Source of the DNA: Candidatus Acetatifactor stercoripullorum | Lineage (GTDB): Bacteria > Bacillota > Clostridia > Lachnospirales > Lachnospiraceae | Direction of reading: 5' to 3' | DNA length: 55,896 nucleotides | Assembly (NCBI GenBank): GCA_019114005.1 | Contig: DXGH01000065.1 | Coordinates: 1-55,896, forward strand | In this document: one piece after another, positions 16,468-24,314 of the stretch | Layout of the letters: each line of letters starts with the position of its first letter | How positions within the stretch are numbered: position 1 is the first letter of the stretch | Notes under the pieces: model-generated | What the model was told of the DNA's origin: nothing | Database searches by the model: none | The model's input: the letters and a program-made list of their open reading frames with translations, nothing else | Program-made: the position numbers and the translations under genes

Positions 16468-17988
16468 TTATGACTGTTTCTCGTTTTCTGTTCTTTTCTC
16501 GTTCTCTGCTTTTTCCCCGTCCCCTGCTTTTTTCTCGTTCTCCGTTTTTTCCCGGTTCTCTGTTTTACCCTTGTACTCCTCTTTAAAGGCTGTAATCTGC
16601 TCGCTCTCCACGCCCTCCGTGCTGTCCGGCCAGAACAATATTTTCAGGGTCAAAAGCATCAGCTTTAAATCAAGCCACAGAGAATAATTCTCGATATAGG
16701 TAAGGTCCAGCTTCAGCTTATCATAGGGAGAGGTGTTGTATTTTCCATACACCTGGGCGAATCCCGCAAGACCGGCCTTCACCTTCATGCGGAAGGCAAA
16801 CTCCGGCATAATCTCCATGTACTGGGCAATGATCTCCGGTCTCTCGGGCCTTGGCCCGATAAAGGACATATCGCCCTTTAATATATTAAACAGCTGCGGC
16901 AGCTCGTCGATCCTGCACTTTCGGATAAATTTTCCAATGGGCGTAATGCGGCTGTCGTTCTTCTTTGCCAGCCTGGCAACCCCGTCCTTCTCCGCGTCCG
17001 TGCGCATACTGCGGAATTTCAATATGAAGAACTGCTTCTGGTCCTTAGTGCACCGCACCTGCTTGTACAGGACAGGGCCATGATCATAGAGCTTGATGGC
17101 AATAGCCGTCAGCAGCATAAAGGGAGACGCCAGAATCAAAAGAAGCAGGGAGCATACCACGTCTACGATCCGTTTTGCCAAGCGCTGCTCCATGGTAAGA
17201 CTGTACTCTCTGGTCAGCAGCAAGGGAGTGTCAAATACATGCAGCTCCTCCGCCCCCATTAAAATAACATCTGTGATTTTCGGGAGCAGATAAATGCGGA
17301 TGGAATGGGCATAGCAAAACTTTAGCAGCAGATTTCTGTCCTCCACAGAAATATCCCCCAGCACCACCGCATTGCACTCACCCTTTTCATAGCACTCCAT
17401 GATAGCCCGGCACAGCACATCAAAGCCCTGGTTCACATGAATGGTCTTGGTTATGCGGTATTTATCCTTGCGGCTTTGAAATTTTGCACAAATATCCTCT
17501 ATGGGTCTGTCTCCGTGAACCAGCATCAGCTTTCTGGGCGGAAACATCGCCCGATAAATTCTGTTGGCAATATTGATATAGATGATAACCACCATGGTCT
17601 GTTCGGCCATCATCATGATAAATACGTTAGGCACAAAGGGCTCCCTGGCCATAATGGAAAGCTCTACATAAATCAGAATGTTTGCCAGCAGCGTGGAAAA
17701 TACCTGGGAAAAAATAATCTCCACATTTTTCAGATAACCCAGGCGCATGCCGCCGTACATGGTGGACAATAAAAGCAGAATAGCGCCGTAAAAGGAAACC
17801 TCCACAATGGTTCCCCTGATCCAGAAGCCCCGTAGGGGCTCCACCACGCTGTGAGAGAAGTGATGTTCAAAATTATAATAGAAAATATAAATCTCCAGGG
17901 CCAGACAAATGGCCGACAGTCCAATGTTAATCAGACGCTTAAGAGATTCCAATTTCCTCAATTTATTTTCATAAGTGTTGGTTGCCAA
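16468..17988 (-). CDS. Long polyprenyl glycosylphosphotransferase (WcaJ/CpsE-type)
   Basis: The protein has four to five N-terminal membrane helices, a CoA-binding-like middle domain, then the PGT domain: KRIVDVVCSLLLLILASPFMLLTAI, GPVLYKQVRC, FRSMRTDAEKDG, RKCRIDELPQLFNILKGDMSFIGPRPERPE and KAGLAGFAQVYGKYNT. It should load the first sugar phosphate onto undecaprenyl phosphate. The last ~40 residues are a Lys/Glu repeat (KTENREK, TENEKK, AENEKR, TENEK), probably a disordered tail. I chose TTG 17988 because GGAGG lies 9 bases before it; a GTG at 18009 is possible but has no RBS. Confidence 0.88.
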   Translation of the reverse strand: MATNTYENKLRKLESLKRLINIGLSAICLALEIYIFYYNFEHHFSHSVVEPLRGFWIRGTIVEVSFYGAILLLLSTMYGGMRLGYLKNVEIIFSQVFSTLLANILIYVELSIMAREPFVPNVFIMMMAEQTMVVIIYINIANRIYRAMFPPRKLMLVHGDRPIEDICAKFQSRKDKYRITKTIHVNQGFDVLCRAIMECYEKGECNAVVLGDISVEDRNLLLKFCYAHSIRIYLLPKITDVILMGAEELHVFDTPLLLTREYSLTMEQRLAKRIVDVVCSLLLLILASPFMLLTAIAIKLYDHGPVLYKQVRCTKDQKQFFILKFRSMRTDAEKDGVARLAKKNDSRITPIGKFIRKCRIDELPQLFNILKGDMSFIGPRPERPEIIAQYMEIMPEFAFRMKVKAGLAGFAQVYGKYNTSPYDKLKLDLTYIENYSLWLDLKLMLLTLKILFWPDSTEGVESEQITAFKEEYKGKTENREKTENEKKAGDGEKAENEKRTENEKQS

Positions 17989-18015
17989 GGCTGTTTTCCT
18001 CCGTCTCACCGTTTT

Positions 18016-18783
18016 CTAAATTCTGCGCTTTACCGCCCGCACGGCCCAGAAGCAGCAATGCCAGAGACTGCTTAAAACGCTCATGCGCTCGGCCTGGCGG
18101 TACAAATTCCAAATGCGCCGCACGGCTTCCGCCTTGTTGGAGGAAAGGGTTTTTCCTCCACGGCGGTACAACGCCAGGTTTTCATCAAGGCCGTATGCCG
18201 TGACGCCTCCTCGCAGAATCTTCCACCACAAAGCGGTATCCTCGCTTTTCATTTCGGGCATCTGAAGCTCTTTCTTTGCTATCCTCTGGGTGTCAAACAT
18301 AACCGTGGTGGTAAAGATTGTGGTGTTTTTCAGCGCCTGCTTATAGTTTAAGGTTTCCGGCACCCGCACCACCTTTCCTGTGCCCTTCCCGTGCTCATCT
18401 GCAAACTCATAGCCGGTAAACGCAAAGGCGGCCTTTTTTTCCTGCATAAAGGCAAGCTCATGCTCCAGCTTCCGGGGCATCCACAAATCATCCCCATCCA
18501 AATAAGCAATATATCTGCCCTTGGCCTCTAAAACGCCTCTGTTACGGGCTCTGGCCGCTCCCTGGTTTTTTCCCTGGCGGATCAGACGAATCCGCTCATC
18601 CCCGGTGCGCTGCCTGTACTCCTCAATGACCCCAGCGCTGTTGTCACTGCTCCCATCCTCTACAAGAAGAAGCTCCCAGTCGGAATAGGTCTGGCTGCGC
18701 ACAGAGTCCATGGTCTCCACAATGAAATTTTCCACATTATATACGGGCACAACAATACTCACCCTGTTATTCGTCTCTTCCAT
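18016..18783 (-). CDS. GT2 family glycosyltransferase
   Basis: The protein begins MEETNNRVSIVVPVYNVENFIVETMDS and has VEDGSSDNSAGVIEEY and AYLDGDDLWMPRKLEHELAFM (DGDD metal site), a canonical GT2 of about 255 aa. ATG 18783 is preferred because GGAGGAG lies 5 bases upstream; a GTG at 18807 has no RBS. The gene ends 28 bp before the long PGT, so its product may act early in repeat-unit assembly. Confidence 0.87.
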   Translation of the reverse strand: MEETNNRVSIVVPVYNVENFIVETMDSVRSQTYSDWELLLVEDGSSDNSAGVIEEYRQRTGDERIRLIRQGKNQGAARARNRGVLEAKGRYIAYLDGDDLWMPRKLEHELAFMQEKKAAFAFTGYEFADEHGKGTGKVVRVPETLNYKQALKNTTIFTTTVMFDTQRIAKKELQMPEMKSEDTALWWKILRGGVTAYGLDENLALYRRGGKTLSSNKAEAVRRIWNLYRQAERMSVLSSLWHCCFWAVRAVKRRI

Positions 18784-18826
18784 TGTCTCCTCCGGGGAAA
18801 CCTCCACGGTCTTCCCCGCTTCTTTC

Positions 18827-19705
18827 TCACAGCATAATCACGTAATAGCTGCCCACAGCCGCCGCCTGGCTGCCCAGCATTCCTTCAATGCTGACCAAAG
18901 TTTCCTGTGTGACAGCATTCGGCAGCACAAAGCAATTTACGCCCCTTTCCACCGCGGCGGCAAGAACCTTATCCGGCGCCGGAGCTCCCTCCCCGCTTCC
19001 ATTGTCCTGAAGAAACTGCCCGGTCTCCTCCAGACTGCACATCTGCTCGTACAGCTCCCTTATCTGCTCCGGATACACATCGTAGGAATACGCGTTCAGA
19101 GCTTCATCCCACATATTTCTTCCATAAATCAGATTCACGCTTCCGTCAAGGGCTCTTGCATATTCCATCACTTCCCTGGGGCCCCACAGGCACAGGGAAG
19201 CGCCTTGCTCCTGTCTGGGAAGCTGTGCCAAAAGCTGTGCGCACTGCGCTCTTTGTGTCTGGTCTTTCTCCACATCCCAGGCAGGATGTCCCAGGCTTCC
19301 GCACAAAAGCACAAGCACAGCTGCGAGAACAAAAAAGCAGGCAGGCCGCAAGGGAAAATAGCTTCCCTCCTTTTTTGGTCCCTTTCCCGCGCTTTCCCCC
19401 TTAACGACCGCTTCCTCCGTCAGAAATTCCGTAATGCCCCAGGCGATCACGGGGGTCATGGGAACCAGACTCCATATCCACTGATAATCATAAAATTTTG
19501 TCTGATACAGCATCAACAAAACGGCTGTCACAGGGAAAATACAGCATGCCGTCATAAGGACAGCGTAGCTTAAAAAGCCCTTCTGTGAAACCTTCTTATT
19601 TCTAAGCCACAAAAAAAGCAGCGCTGCCAGCAAAAGCGCCGCCAGCTTGCCGTCATCCGTATAATTCTGCCATCCCAGCCAGGCATTGCGAAGAAGCTCT
19701 CTCAT
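18827..19705 (-). CDS. Membrane protein of the EPS operon, function unknown
   Basis: The start at 19705 (MRELLRNAWLGWQNYTDDGK) has AAGGAGA 7 bases upstream and lies right after the preceding gene's stop. The 292-aa product has about five hydrophobic helices (AALLLAALLFLWL, FLSYAVLMTACCIFPVTAVLLMLY, YQWIWSLVPMTPVIAWGI, ACFFVLAAVLVLLCGSL), then a ~150-residue soluble domain ending AAAVGSYYVIML. It may pair with the next protein as a split polytopic enzyme or glycan handler. I recognise no catalytic motif. Confidence 0.75.
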   Translation of the reverse strand: MRELLRNAWLGWQNYTDDGKLAALLLAALLFLWLRNKKVSQKGFLSYAVLMTACCIFPVTAVLLMLYQTKFYDYQWIWSLVPMTPVIAWGITEFLTEEAVVKGESAGKGPKKEGSYFPLRPACFFVLAAVLVLLCGSLGHPAWDVEKDQTQRAQCAQLLAQLPRQEQGASLCLWGPREVMEYARALDGSVNLIYGRNMWDEALNAYSYDVYPEQIRELYEQMCSLEETGQFLQDNGSGEGAPAPDKVLAAAVERGVNCFVLPNAVTQETLVSIEGMLGSQAAAVGSYYVIML

Positions 19706-19707
19706 AA

Positions 19708-20727
19708 TCAGTCTCCTTCCCTGTGAAACAGACCCCTTGCACCTCTCGGAAGCTTCTGTATCAAAAACAGCAGAAGAGCTGCCAAAAGGCAGGCTCCCAT
19801 GCCATAAAGCGTCCACACCATACATGCCTCCGCAAGAATACATAGGATAACAGATTTCCACATTTTCCGCATACACAGGTCAAAGGTATAGGGAAGCAGC
19901 ACCGCCGCCCTGATTACATTGCCCCGAAAGCCGCTGTAGAGCAGCCCGAAGCCATCCATGCCGTACATGTAATCTCCCCCCCATAGAATCAGGGCCGTAA
20001 AGGCCAGAAATATCCATCTTTTGGAAGGGCTTTCCGGAAACAGTCTCTCCCCAATGCCGAAAAAAGCGCAATATGCTCCAAACAGCGTAAACAAAGGCAC
20101 AATGCCCCACACCACTGTGGCAGCCTCCAGTCCCGATATCCGGCACAGACAGGCATAAAAAGCCGGCAGGCACAATATCTTCAGGCGCAGAGGAATCCCC
20201 AGCTTGTAAGCCTGTCCCGTCAAAGGGTTCACGCCATAAATGGTGTCCGTATCCAAAAAGCTGTTTACGGTCTCCACGGTCATATCTCCCTGGCGGTACA
20301 CCCGTCCCTGGGACGCCACGCTCACAAGCTGCAAAAGAAGCAGGAGCCAAAAGAGGAAAAAGGCCGCCTTTCCGAAACCAGAAAGCCTCTGAAAGCCCGT
20401 CCAAAGGGTTCCCCCGTCCCTATTCTGACGCTGCATATGCCCCATTTTTTTCTGCCCTCTTCTCAAAAACAGATACACGCCTGCTCCTGCAGTCAAAGCA
20501 GCGGTCAACGCGCCAAAAAGCCTGACACAACCAGAAAAAGACCACCCTGAAATCACGGCTGCCAGATATGCCGCTTCGGCCAGTCCAATCACCACAATAC
20601 CTCCTGTCAGGAAAGCATCCCGGAGTCTTTTATCCCTTGCAGGCTGATTCCCATATAAAACACCCAGAGCGCACTTGCCAAGCAGGCAGGAAACCAGCGC
20701 CATTAACAGCCCTAAAAGGAAAGCCAT
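19708..20727 (-). CDS. Polytopic membrane protein, first gene of the EPS operon (DUF6077-like)
   Basis: The 339-aa product has eight or more hydrophobic helices. The loop GDMTVETVNSFLDTDTIYGVNPLTGQAY is what I recall from DUF6077 membrane proteins of Firmicutes glycan loci. ATG 20727 (MAFLLGLLMALVS) follows GAGAGG; a GTG at 20778 would lie on top of the promoter. Only 2 bp separate it from the next gene, so the two are surely co-transcribed. A GT-C-like glycosyltransferase role is possible but not shown. Confidence 0.75.
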   Translation of the reverse strand: MAFLLGLLMALVSCLLGKCALGVLYGNQPARDKRLRDAFLTGGIVVIGLAEAAYLAAVISGWSFSGCVRLFGALTAALTAGAGVYLFLRRGQKKMGHMQRQNRDGGTLWTGFQRLSGFGKAAFFLFWLLLLLQLVSVASQGRVYRQGDMTVETVNSFLDTDTIYGVNPLTGQAYKLGIPLRLKILCLPAFYACLCRISGLEAATVVWGIVPLFTLFGAYCAFFGIGERLFPESPSKRWIFLAFTALILWGGDYMYGMDGFGLLYSGFRGNVIRAAVLLPYTFDLCMRKMWKSVILCILAEACMVWTLYGMGACLLAALLLFLIQKLPRGARGLFHREGD

Positions 20728-20778
20728 GTCAATACCTCTCTGCCTGCCCTCAAGTCGTTTCGCAGGCTCTATTTTCAC

Positions 20779-20807
20779 ATTTTACCATAGTTATGAAATT
20801 TATACAA
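20779..20807 (-). promoter_or_regulatory. Promoter of the EPS operon
   Basis: On the minus strand, -35 TTGTAT (20807-20802), a 17-bp spacer and -10 TAAAAT (20784-20779) lie just after the terminator of the upstream gene and about 50 bp before ATG 20727. This is the only good promoter in front of the locus and argues against the GTG start at 20778. Confidence 0.65.
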
Positions 20808-20813
20808 TATTTT

Positions 20814-20856
20814 GAAAAAATGCCGCAGGATCACCAAGCCGGTCGTCCTGCGGCAT
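20814..20856 (-). terminator. Rho-independent terminator of the Spo0A-effector gene
   Basis: Minus strand: ATGCCGCAGGA (20856-20846) pairs with TCCTGCGGCAT (20830-20820), an 11-bp perfect stem, followed by TTTTTTC. It separates the regulator gene from the EPS promoter. Confidence 0.92.
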
Positions 20857-20921
20857 CTGACAGTCAGCAGTAAAAAGCATACTTTATTACCTGTCTATTT
20901 TAAACAGTCATTCCTTTGCGG

Positions 20922-21299
20922 CTACATAGCCTTGATATCCAGGCGTACCTTGTCGGCAATGCGCGCTATGTATTCGCTGTTTGTGGGCCGTGTTTTACCC
21001 GTAGATATGGAATAACCAAACATTTTTTCAAAAGTCTCAGCATTTCCCCTGGTCCAGGAAACCTCAATGGCGTTGCGAATCGCCCGCTCCACCTTCTGGT
21101 CCGTGGTTTTAAATCTCTTTGCGATAGCAGGATAAAGCAGCTTAGTAACGCTGCTGACCACCTCCATATCCCTCCCGGAAAGCAAAATAGCGTCTCTCAA
21201 ATAATGATAACCCTTTAAATGGGCAGGCACTCCAATGTCCAGCATAATATCCGTAATATATCTCTCTAGTTCGTAGTCCTTTACAGCAGTGATCTCCAT
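20922..21299 (-). CDS. Stand-alone Spo0A C-terminal DNA-binding domain protein
   Basis: The 125-aa protein matches the Spo0A effector domain end to end: TDIMLDIGVPAHLKGYHYLRDAI, SSVTKLLYPAIAKRF, the recognition-helix region QKVERAIRNAIEVSWTRGN, and KTRPTNSEYIARIADKVRLD. There is no receiver domain: the DNA upstream is promoter and then another gene. Full-length Spo0A needs receiver phosphorylation to dimerise, so this protein must be controlled differently or act constitutively. ATG 21299 has AAGGGGAA upstream; an open frame to 21407 has no RBS. It lies immediately before the EPS operon, ending in its own terminator. The target genes are unknown; 0A-like sites in its own promoter suggest autoregulation. 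Confidence 0.88.
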   Translation of the reverse strand: MEITAVKDYELERYITDIMLDIGVPAHLKGYHYLRDAILLSGRDMEVVSSVTKLLYPAIAKRFKTTDQKVERAIRNAIEVSWTRGNAETFEKMFGYSISTGKTRPTNSEYIARIADKVRLDIKAM

Positions 21300-21318
21300 A
21301 ATGAATTCCCCTTTCATA

Positions 21319-21383
21319 TGTCGAGTACTGCTCTTTACTGCAACCGTCGAAGTAAATTTTAACATATTCGTCGAAAATTGCAA
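21319..21383 (-). promoter_or_regulatory. Promoter with three spaced 0A-box-like sites
   Basis: Minus-strand promoter: -35 TTGCAA (21383-21378), 16-bp spacer, extended -10 TGTTAAAAT (21356-21361 core). On the plus strand three sites share GTCGA: TGTCGAG (21319-21325), CGTCGAA (21345-21351) and CGTCGAA (21369-21375), spaced 26 and 24 bp. They resemble the 0A box TGTCGAA. One lies between -35 and -10 and the others lie downstream, where binding should repress. Confidence 0.6.
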
Positions 21384-21425
21384 ACATTTTTCATCGCGCA
21401 AACCCACATATTGTGTTAAAATTTC

Positions 21426-22355
21426 TTATATTTCTTCTTTTGTCAGGTAAATCGGACGATTTTTGACTTCCATATAGGTTTTCGCCAGGTATTGTCCCAA
21501 AATGCCCGTACAGAAAAACTGGACGCCGCCGGTCATGAGGATAATGCAGACTAAAGAGGGCCAGCCCGACACAGGGTCCCCGAAGATCAGCTTTCTCACA
21601 ATAATAAACACAATCATCAGAAAAGCCACGGCGCAAAACAGCACCCCAACCAGAGAAGCAAGCATCAGCGGCACTGTGGAAAAGGCTGTAATGCCGTCTA
21701 TGGAATAAAGCAGAAGCTTCCAGAAATTCCACTTGGTTTCTCCCTTGGCCCGCTCTACATTTTCATATTCCAGCCACTTTGTCTCAAAACCCACCCAGCC
21801 GAAAATTCCCTTGGTAAAGCGATTATATTCCCGCATAGACAGAATCGCGTCCACCATTTTCCTGGTCATCAGACGGTAATCCCTGGCGCCGTCCATAATC
21901 TCCGTTTTGGATATCCTTTTCATCAGGCGGTAAAACAATCTGGCAAAAAAGCTTCTCACCGGGGGCTCCCCTTTTCTGCTGACCCTTCTGGTGGCCACGG
22001 AGTCATAGCCCTGTTCCACATAGGAAAACATCTCCGGCAGCAGTGAAGGCGGATCCTGCAGGTCCACATCCATCAGCACCACATAGTCTCCCGCAGACCG
22101 TTCCAGCCCCGCAAACATGGCAGCCTCCTTGCCGAAATTCCGGGAGAAGGAAATCATATGCACCCTTTCGTCCCGCTCATGAAGCTTTTTGATCTCCCGC
22201 ACCGTGCCGTCCTTAGATCCGTCATCCACATAGATCACTTCTATCTCCACGCCTTTTCCACGGAAAAAATCATGGTTCTTCATCAACTCCGTGTAAAACA
22301 GCTCTACGCTTTCCTCCTCATTGAAACAAGGTACGATCACACTTAGTAGGCTCAT
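21426..22355 (-). CDS. GtrB/DPM1-type membrane GT2 (polyprenyl-phosphate glycosyltransferase)
   Basis: The 309-aa protein begins MSLLSVIVPCFNEEESVELFY and has VIYVDDGSKDGT, SFSRNFGKEAAMFAGLE and VVLMDVDLQDPPSLLPEMF, the dolichol-phosphate-mannose-synthase-like GT2 pattern. RVSRKGEPPVRSFFARLFYRLM and KGIFGWVG follow. Two C-terminal membrane helices (FSTVPLMLASLVGVLFCAVAFLMIVFII and CIILMTGGVQFFCTGILGQYLA) are those of GtrB enzymes. It should make a glucosyl- or other sugar-phosphoryl-undecaprenol used outside the membrane. GGGAGGAG precedes the start. It has its own promoter and is not part of the EPS operon. Confidence 0.9.
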   Translation of the reverse strand: MSLLSVIVPCFNEEESVELFYTELMKNHDFFRGKGVEIEVIYVDDGSKDGTVREIKKLHERDERVHMISFSRNFGKEAAMFAGLERSAGDYVVLMDVDLQDPPSLLPEMFSYVEQGYDSVATRRVSRKGEPPVRSFFARLFYRLMKRISKTEIMDGARDYRLMTRKMVDAILSMREYNRFTKGIFGWVGFETKWLEYENVERAKGETKWNFWKLLLYSIDGITAFSTVPLMLASLVGVLFCAVAFLMIVFIIVRKLIFGDPVSGWPSLVCIILMTGGVQFFCTGILGQYLAKTYMEVKNRPIYLTKEEI

Positions 22356-22385
22356 AGGCTCCTCCCGTCCAGCTTGATTAGTTTC

Positions 22386-22414
22386 AGTATACTATCCCTG
22401 CCTTAGATTCGCAA
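22386..22414 (-). promoter_or_regulatory. Promoter of the GtrB-type gene
   Basis: Minus strand: -35 TTGCGA (22414-22409), 17-bp spacer, -10 TATACT (22391-22386), about 30 bp before the ATG at 22355. It diverges from the promoter at 22425-22453. Confidence 0.6.
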
Positions 22415-22424
22415 GACGAAAACA

Positions 22425-22453
22425 TGGACTTTTTTCCGGCAAAAGGGTATAAT
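22425..22453 (+). promoter_or_regulatory. Promoter of the yuiD-like gene
   Basis: Plus strand: TGGACT (22425-22430), 17-bp spacer, TATAAT (22448-22453), followed by GGAGAGAGG before the ATG at 22489. The back-to-back layout with the promoter at 22386-22414 leaves only about 10 bp between the two -35 elements. Confidence 0.6.
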
Positions 22454-22488
22454 AACAGCAGGCTTACTTTGAGATAGGAGAGAGGAAA

Positions 22489-22953
22489 ATGTCCTTTTTT
22501 CAGGAATTATCCACCAATACCATGTTCTGGGCCGCTGTGCTTTCCTGGTTTGCGGCGCAGCTTTTAAAAACACTGATTCACCTGTTCTTAACCAAAAAAT
22601 TTACCGCTGAACGGCTTGTGGGCAGCGGCGGTATGCCCAGCTCCCACTCTTCCACGGTCTGTTCTCTGGCCACGGCGGCATGCTTTGAATACGGTGCGGG
22701 AAGCTTTGAGTTTACACTGTGCTTCTTTCTGGCAATTATCGTCATGCACGACGCCATGGGAGTGCGCTGGGAAACAGGCATACAGGCAAGGCTGTTAAAC
22801 AATATGCTAAAAACCTTTGAGGACATGGGCCGCAGCGAATTATCCGCTCAGGAAAAGCTCAAGGAATTTGTTGGACATACACCCCTTCAGGTGTTGATGG
22901 GGGCTTTGCTGGGTATCCTGCTCACCGTTTGCATTTACAGCCTGCTTTCATAA
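22489..22953 (+). CDS. YuiD-like divergent PAP2 family membrane protein
   Basis: The 154-aa protein has four to five hydrophobic segments and the family motifs GGMPSSHSS (residues ~45-53) and HDAMGVRWETGIQA. These correspond to the acid-phosphatase/haloperoxidase signature of the DUF212 (YuiD) family, with a conserved SSH and a D-x-x-G-V-R stretch. It is presumed to be an integral membrane phosphatase-like protein, possibly acting on a lipid phosphate; the substrate is unknown. It is transcribed with the DUF3048 lipoprotein downstream or shares its terminator. Confidence 0.88.
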   Translation: MSFFQELSTNTMFWAAVLSWFAAQLLKTLIHLFLTKKFTAERLVGSGGMPSSHSSTVCSLATAACFEYGAGSFEFTLCFFLAIIVMHDAMGVRWETGIQARLLNNMLKTFEDMGRSELSAQEKLKEFVGHTPLQVLMGALLGILLTVCIYSLLS

Positions 22954-23069
22954 TATTAAGAAATCTTAATTTTGCCATCCCATAATGACGGGTGGAATTT
23001 TTTGTGCTATACTGGCAAAAGAATGGAAAATCTCTTTTTCCATAAAACAGCAACAGGAGAGAAAACAAT

Positions 23070-24224
23070 ATGAAAAAAATAAAAATTTGGCTGACCCTTG
23101 CCGCTTCCGTCGCCCTTTTGTGCGCCTGCGGACAGTCGGAGGATATTCAGAGTCCCATAATCGTGGATGAAGAACCCATTGCAACACAGTCCTCGGAAAC
23201 GGATGAAACACTTTCCGGCACCGACAGCACTCAGACAGTGACAGAGGACGACACTCTGCCTCCCAGGGAGGGCATGGTCCGCAGCAGACTCACCAACGAA
23301 TGGGTGGATGAAGAGGTGGCAAATACCCGTCCCATCGCAGTGATTACACCCAATGAAAGCAATGCCATTCCCCATTATAATCTTTCCAAAGCCTCCATTT
23401 TATATGAGGCCAACGTGGAAGGGCGCATGACCCGTATGATGGCCATTTACGAGGACTGGCAGGATTTGGAGAAAATAGGAAATGTCCGCAGTCTCCGTAC
23501 CTACTACGCATACTGGGCCTTTGAGTGGGATGCCTTTCTCGTGCATTTCGGCGGCCCCTTCTTTATCGACGAGCTGCTGGCTCAGTCCACCACTCAGAAC
23601 ATAAACGGCAGCGCCGGCGGTGCAGATGAGCAGGCCTTCTTCCGCAGTACAGACCGTAAATCCCCTCATAACGCCTATGTTTCCGGCCCCGGCATTCTGG
23701 AGGCGGTGCAGGATAAGGGCTACAGTCTGGAATACCGCGGACTTGCCGACGAACAGCATTACAACTTTACCACGAAGGCCGAGCCCAACACTTTGGACCA
23801 ATACGGAGATGACGCCCACAGTGCAACCTACATTGATATGTCCGGCTGCTATCCCTTGACCAGATGCTATTTTGAATATAATGAGGATGATGGCCTGTAC
23901 TACAGATCCCAGCATTTGTCCGGTTCCACCGACGGTCCTCACATCGACGCTGTCACAGGTGAACAGCTGACTTTCAAAAACATTCTGGTGCAGTACACCA
24001 AAAGCGAGGATCTGGGAGAAGGATATCTGGCTTTCCAGTGCCATGACACCACAAAGGACGGCTGGTTTTTCACAAACGGCAAGGGCATCCATGTGACATG
24101 GGAAAAAACCTCCGATTACGGCGCTACCCGTTACTATGACGACAACGGAAACGAGATTACCTTAAACACGGGAAAAACCATGGTGTGCATCGTAGAAGAG
24201 GGCGACAATTTTACCTATCGGTAA
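23070..24224 (+). CDS. YerB-like DUF3048 lipoprotein
   Basis: The 384-aa protein has a lipobox (VALLCAC, Cys near residue 20) and an acidic linker. DUF3048 motifs follow: SRLTNEWVDEEVANTRPIAV, ASILYEANVEGRMTRMMAIYED, IGNVRSLRTYYAYWAFEWDAFLVHFGG, and C-terminal KDGWFFTNGKGIHVTWEKTSDYGATRYYDDNGNEITLNTGKT. YerB-type proteins sit on the outer face of the membrane; their function is not well established. AGGAGAG precedes the start. A bidirectional terminator follows. Confidence 0.88.
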   Translation: MKKIKIWLTLAASVALLCACGQSEDIQSPIIVDEEPIATQSSETDETLSGTDSTQTVTEDDTLPPREGMVRSRLTNEWVDEEVANTRPIAVITPNESNAIPHYNLSKASILYEANVEGRMTRMMAIYEDWQDLEKIGNVRSLRTYYAYWAFEWDAFLVHFGGPFFIDELLAQSTTQNINGSAGGADEQAFFRSTDRKSPHNAYVSGPGILEAVQDKGYSLEYRGLADEQHYNFTTKAEPNTLDQYGDDAHSATYIDMSGCYPLTRCYFEYNEDDGLYYRSQHLSGSTDGPHIDAVTGEQLTFKNILVQYTKSEDLGEGYLAFQCHDTTKDGWFFTNGKGIHVTWEKTSDYGATRYYDDNGNEITLNTGKTMVCIVEEGDNFTYR

Positions 24225-24246
24225 TACATAAAACCACTAATTATAA

Positions 24247-24289
24247 AAACCCCCGGCAGAAACTGCTTCGCAGTCTCTGCCGGGGGTTT
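24247..24289. terminator. Bidirectional terminator between yerB-like and leuA
   Basis: AAACCCCCGGCAGA (24247-24260) and TCTGCCGGGGGTTT (24276-24289) form a perfect 14-bp stem with GC core and A/T ends, so it can end both converging transcripts. Confidence 0.92.
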
Positions 24290-24314
24290 GCTAACATCCT
24301 GAAAACAATTCCAT

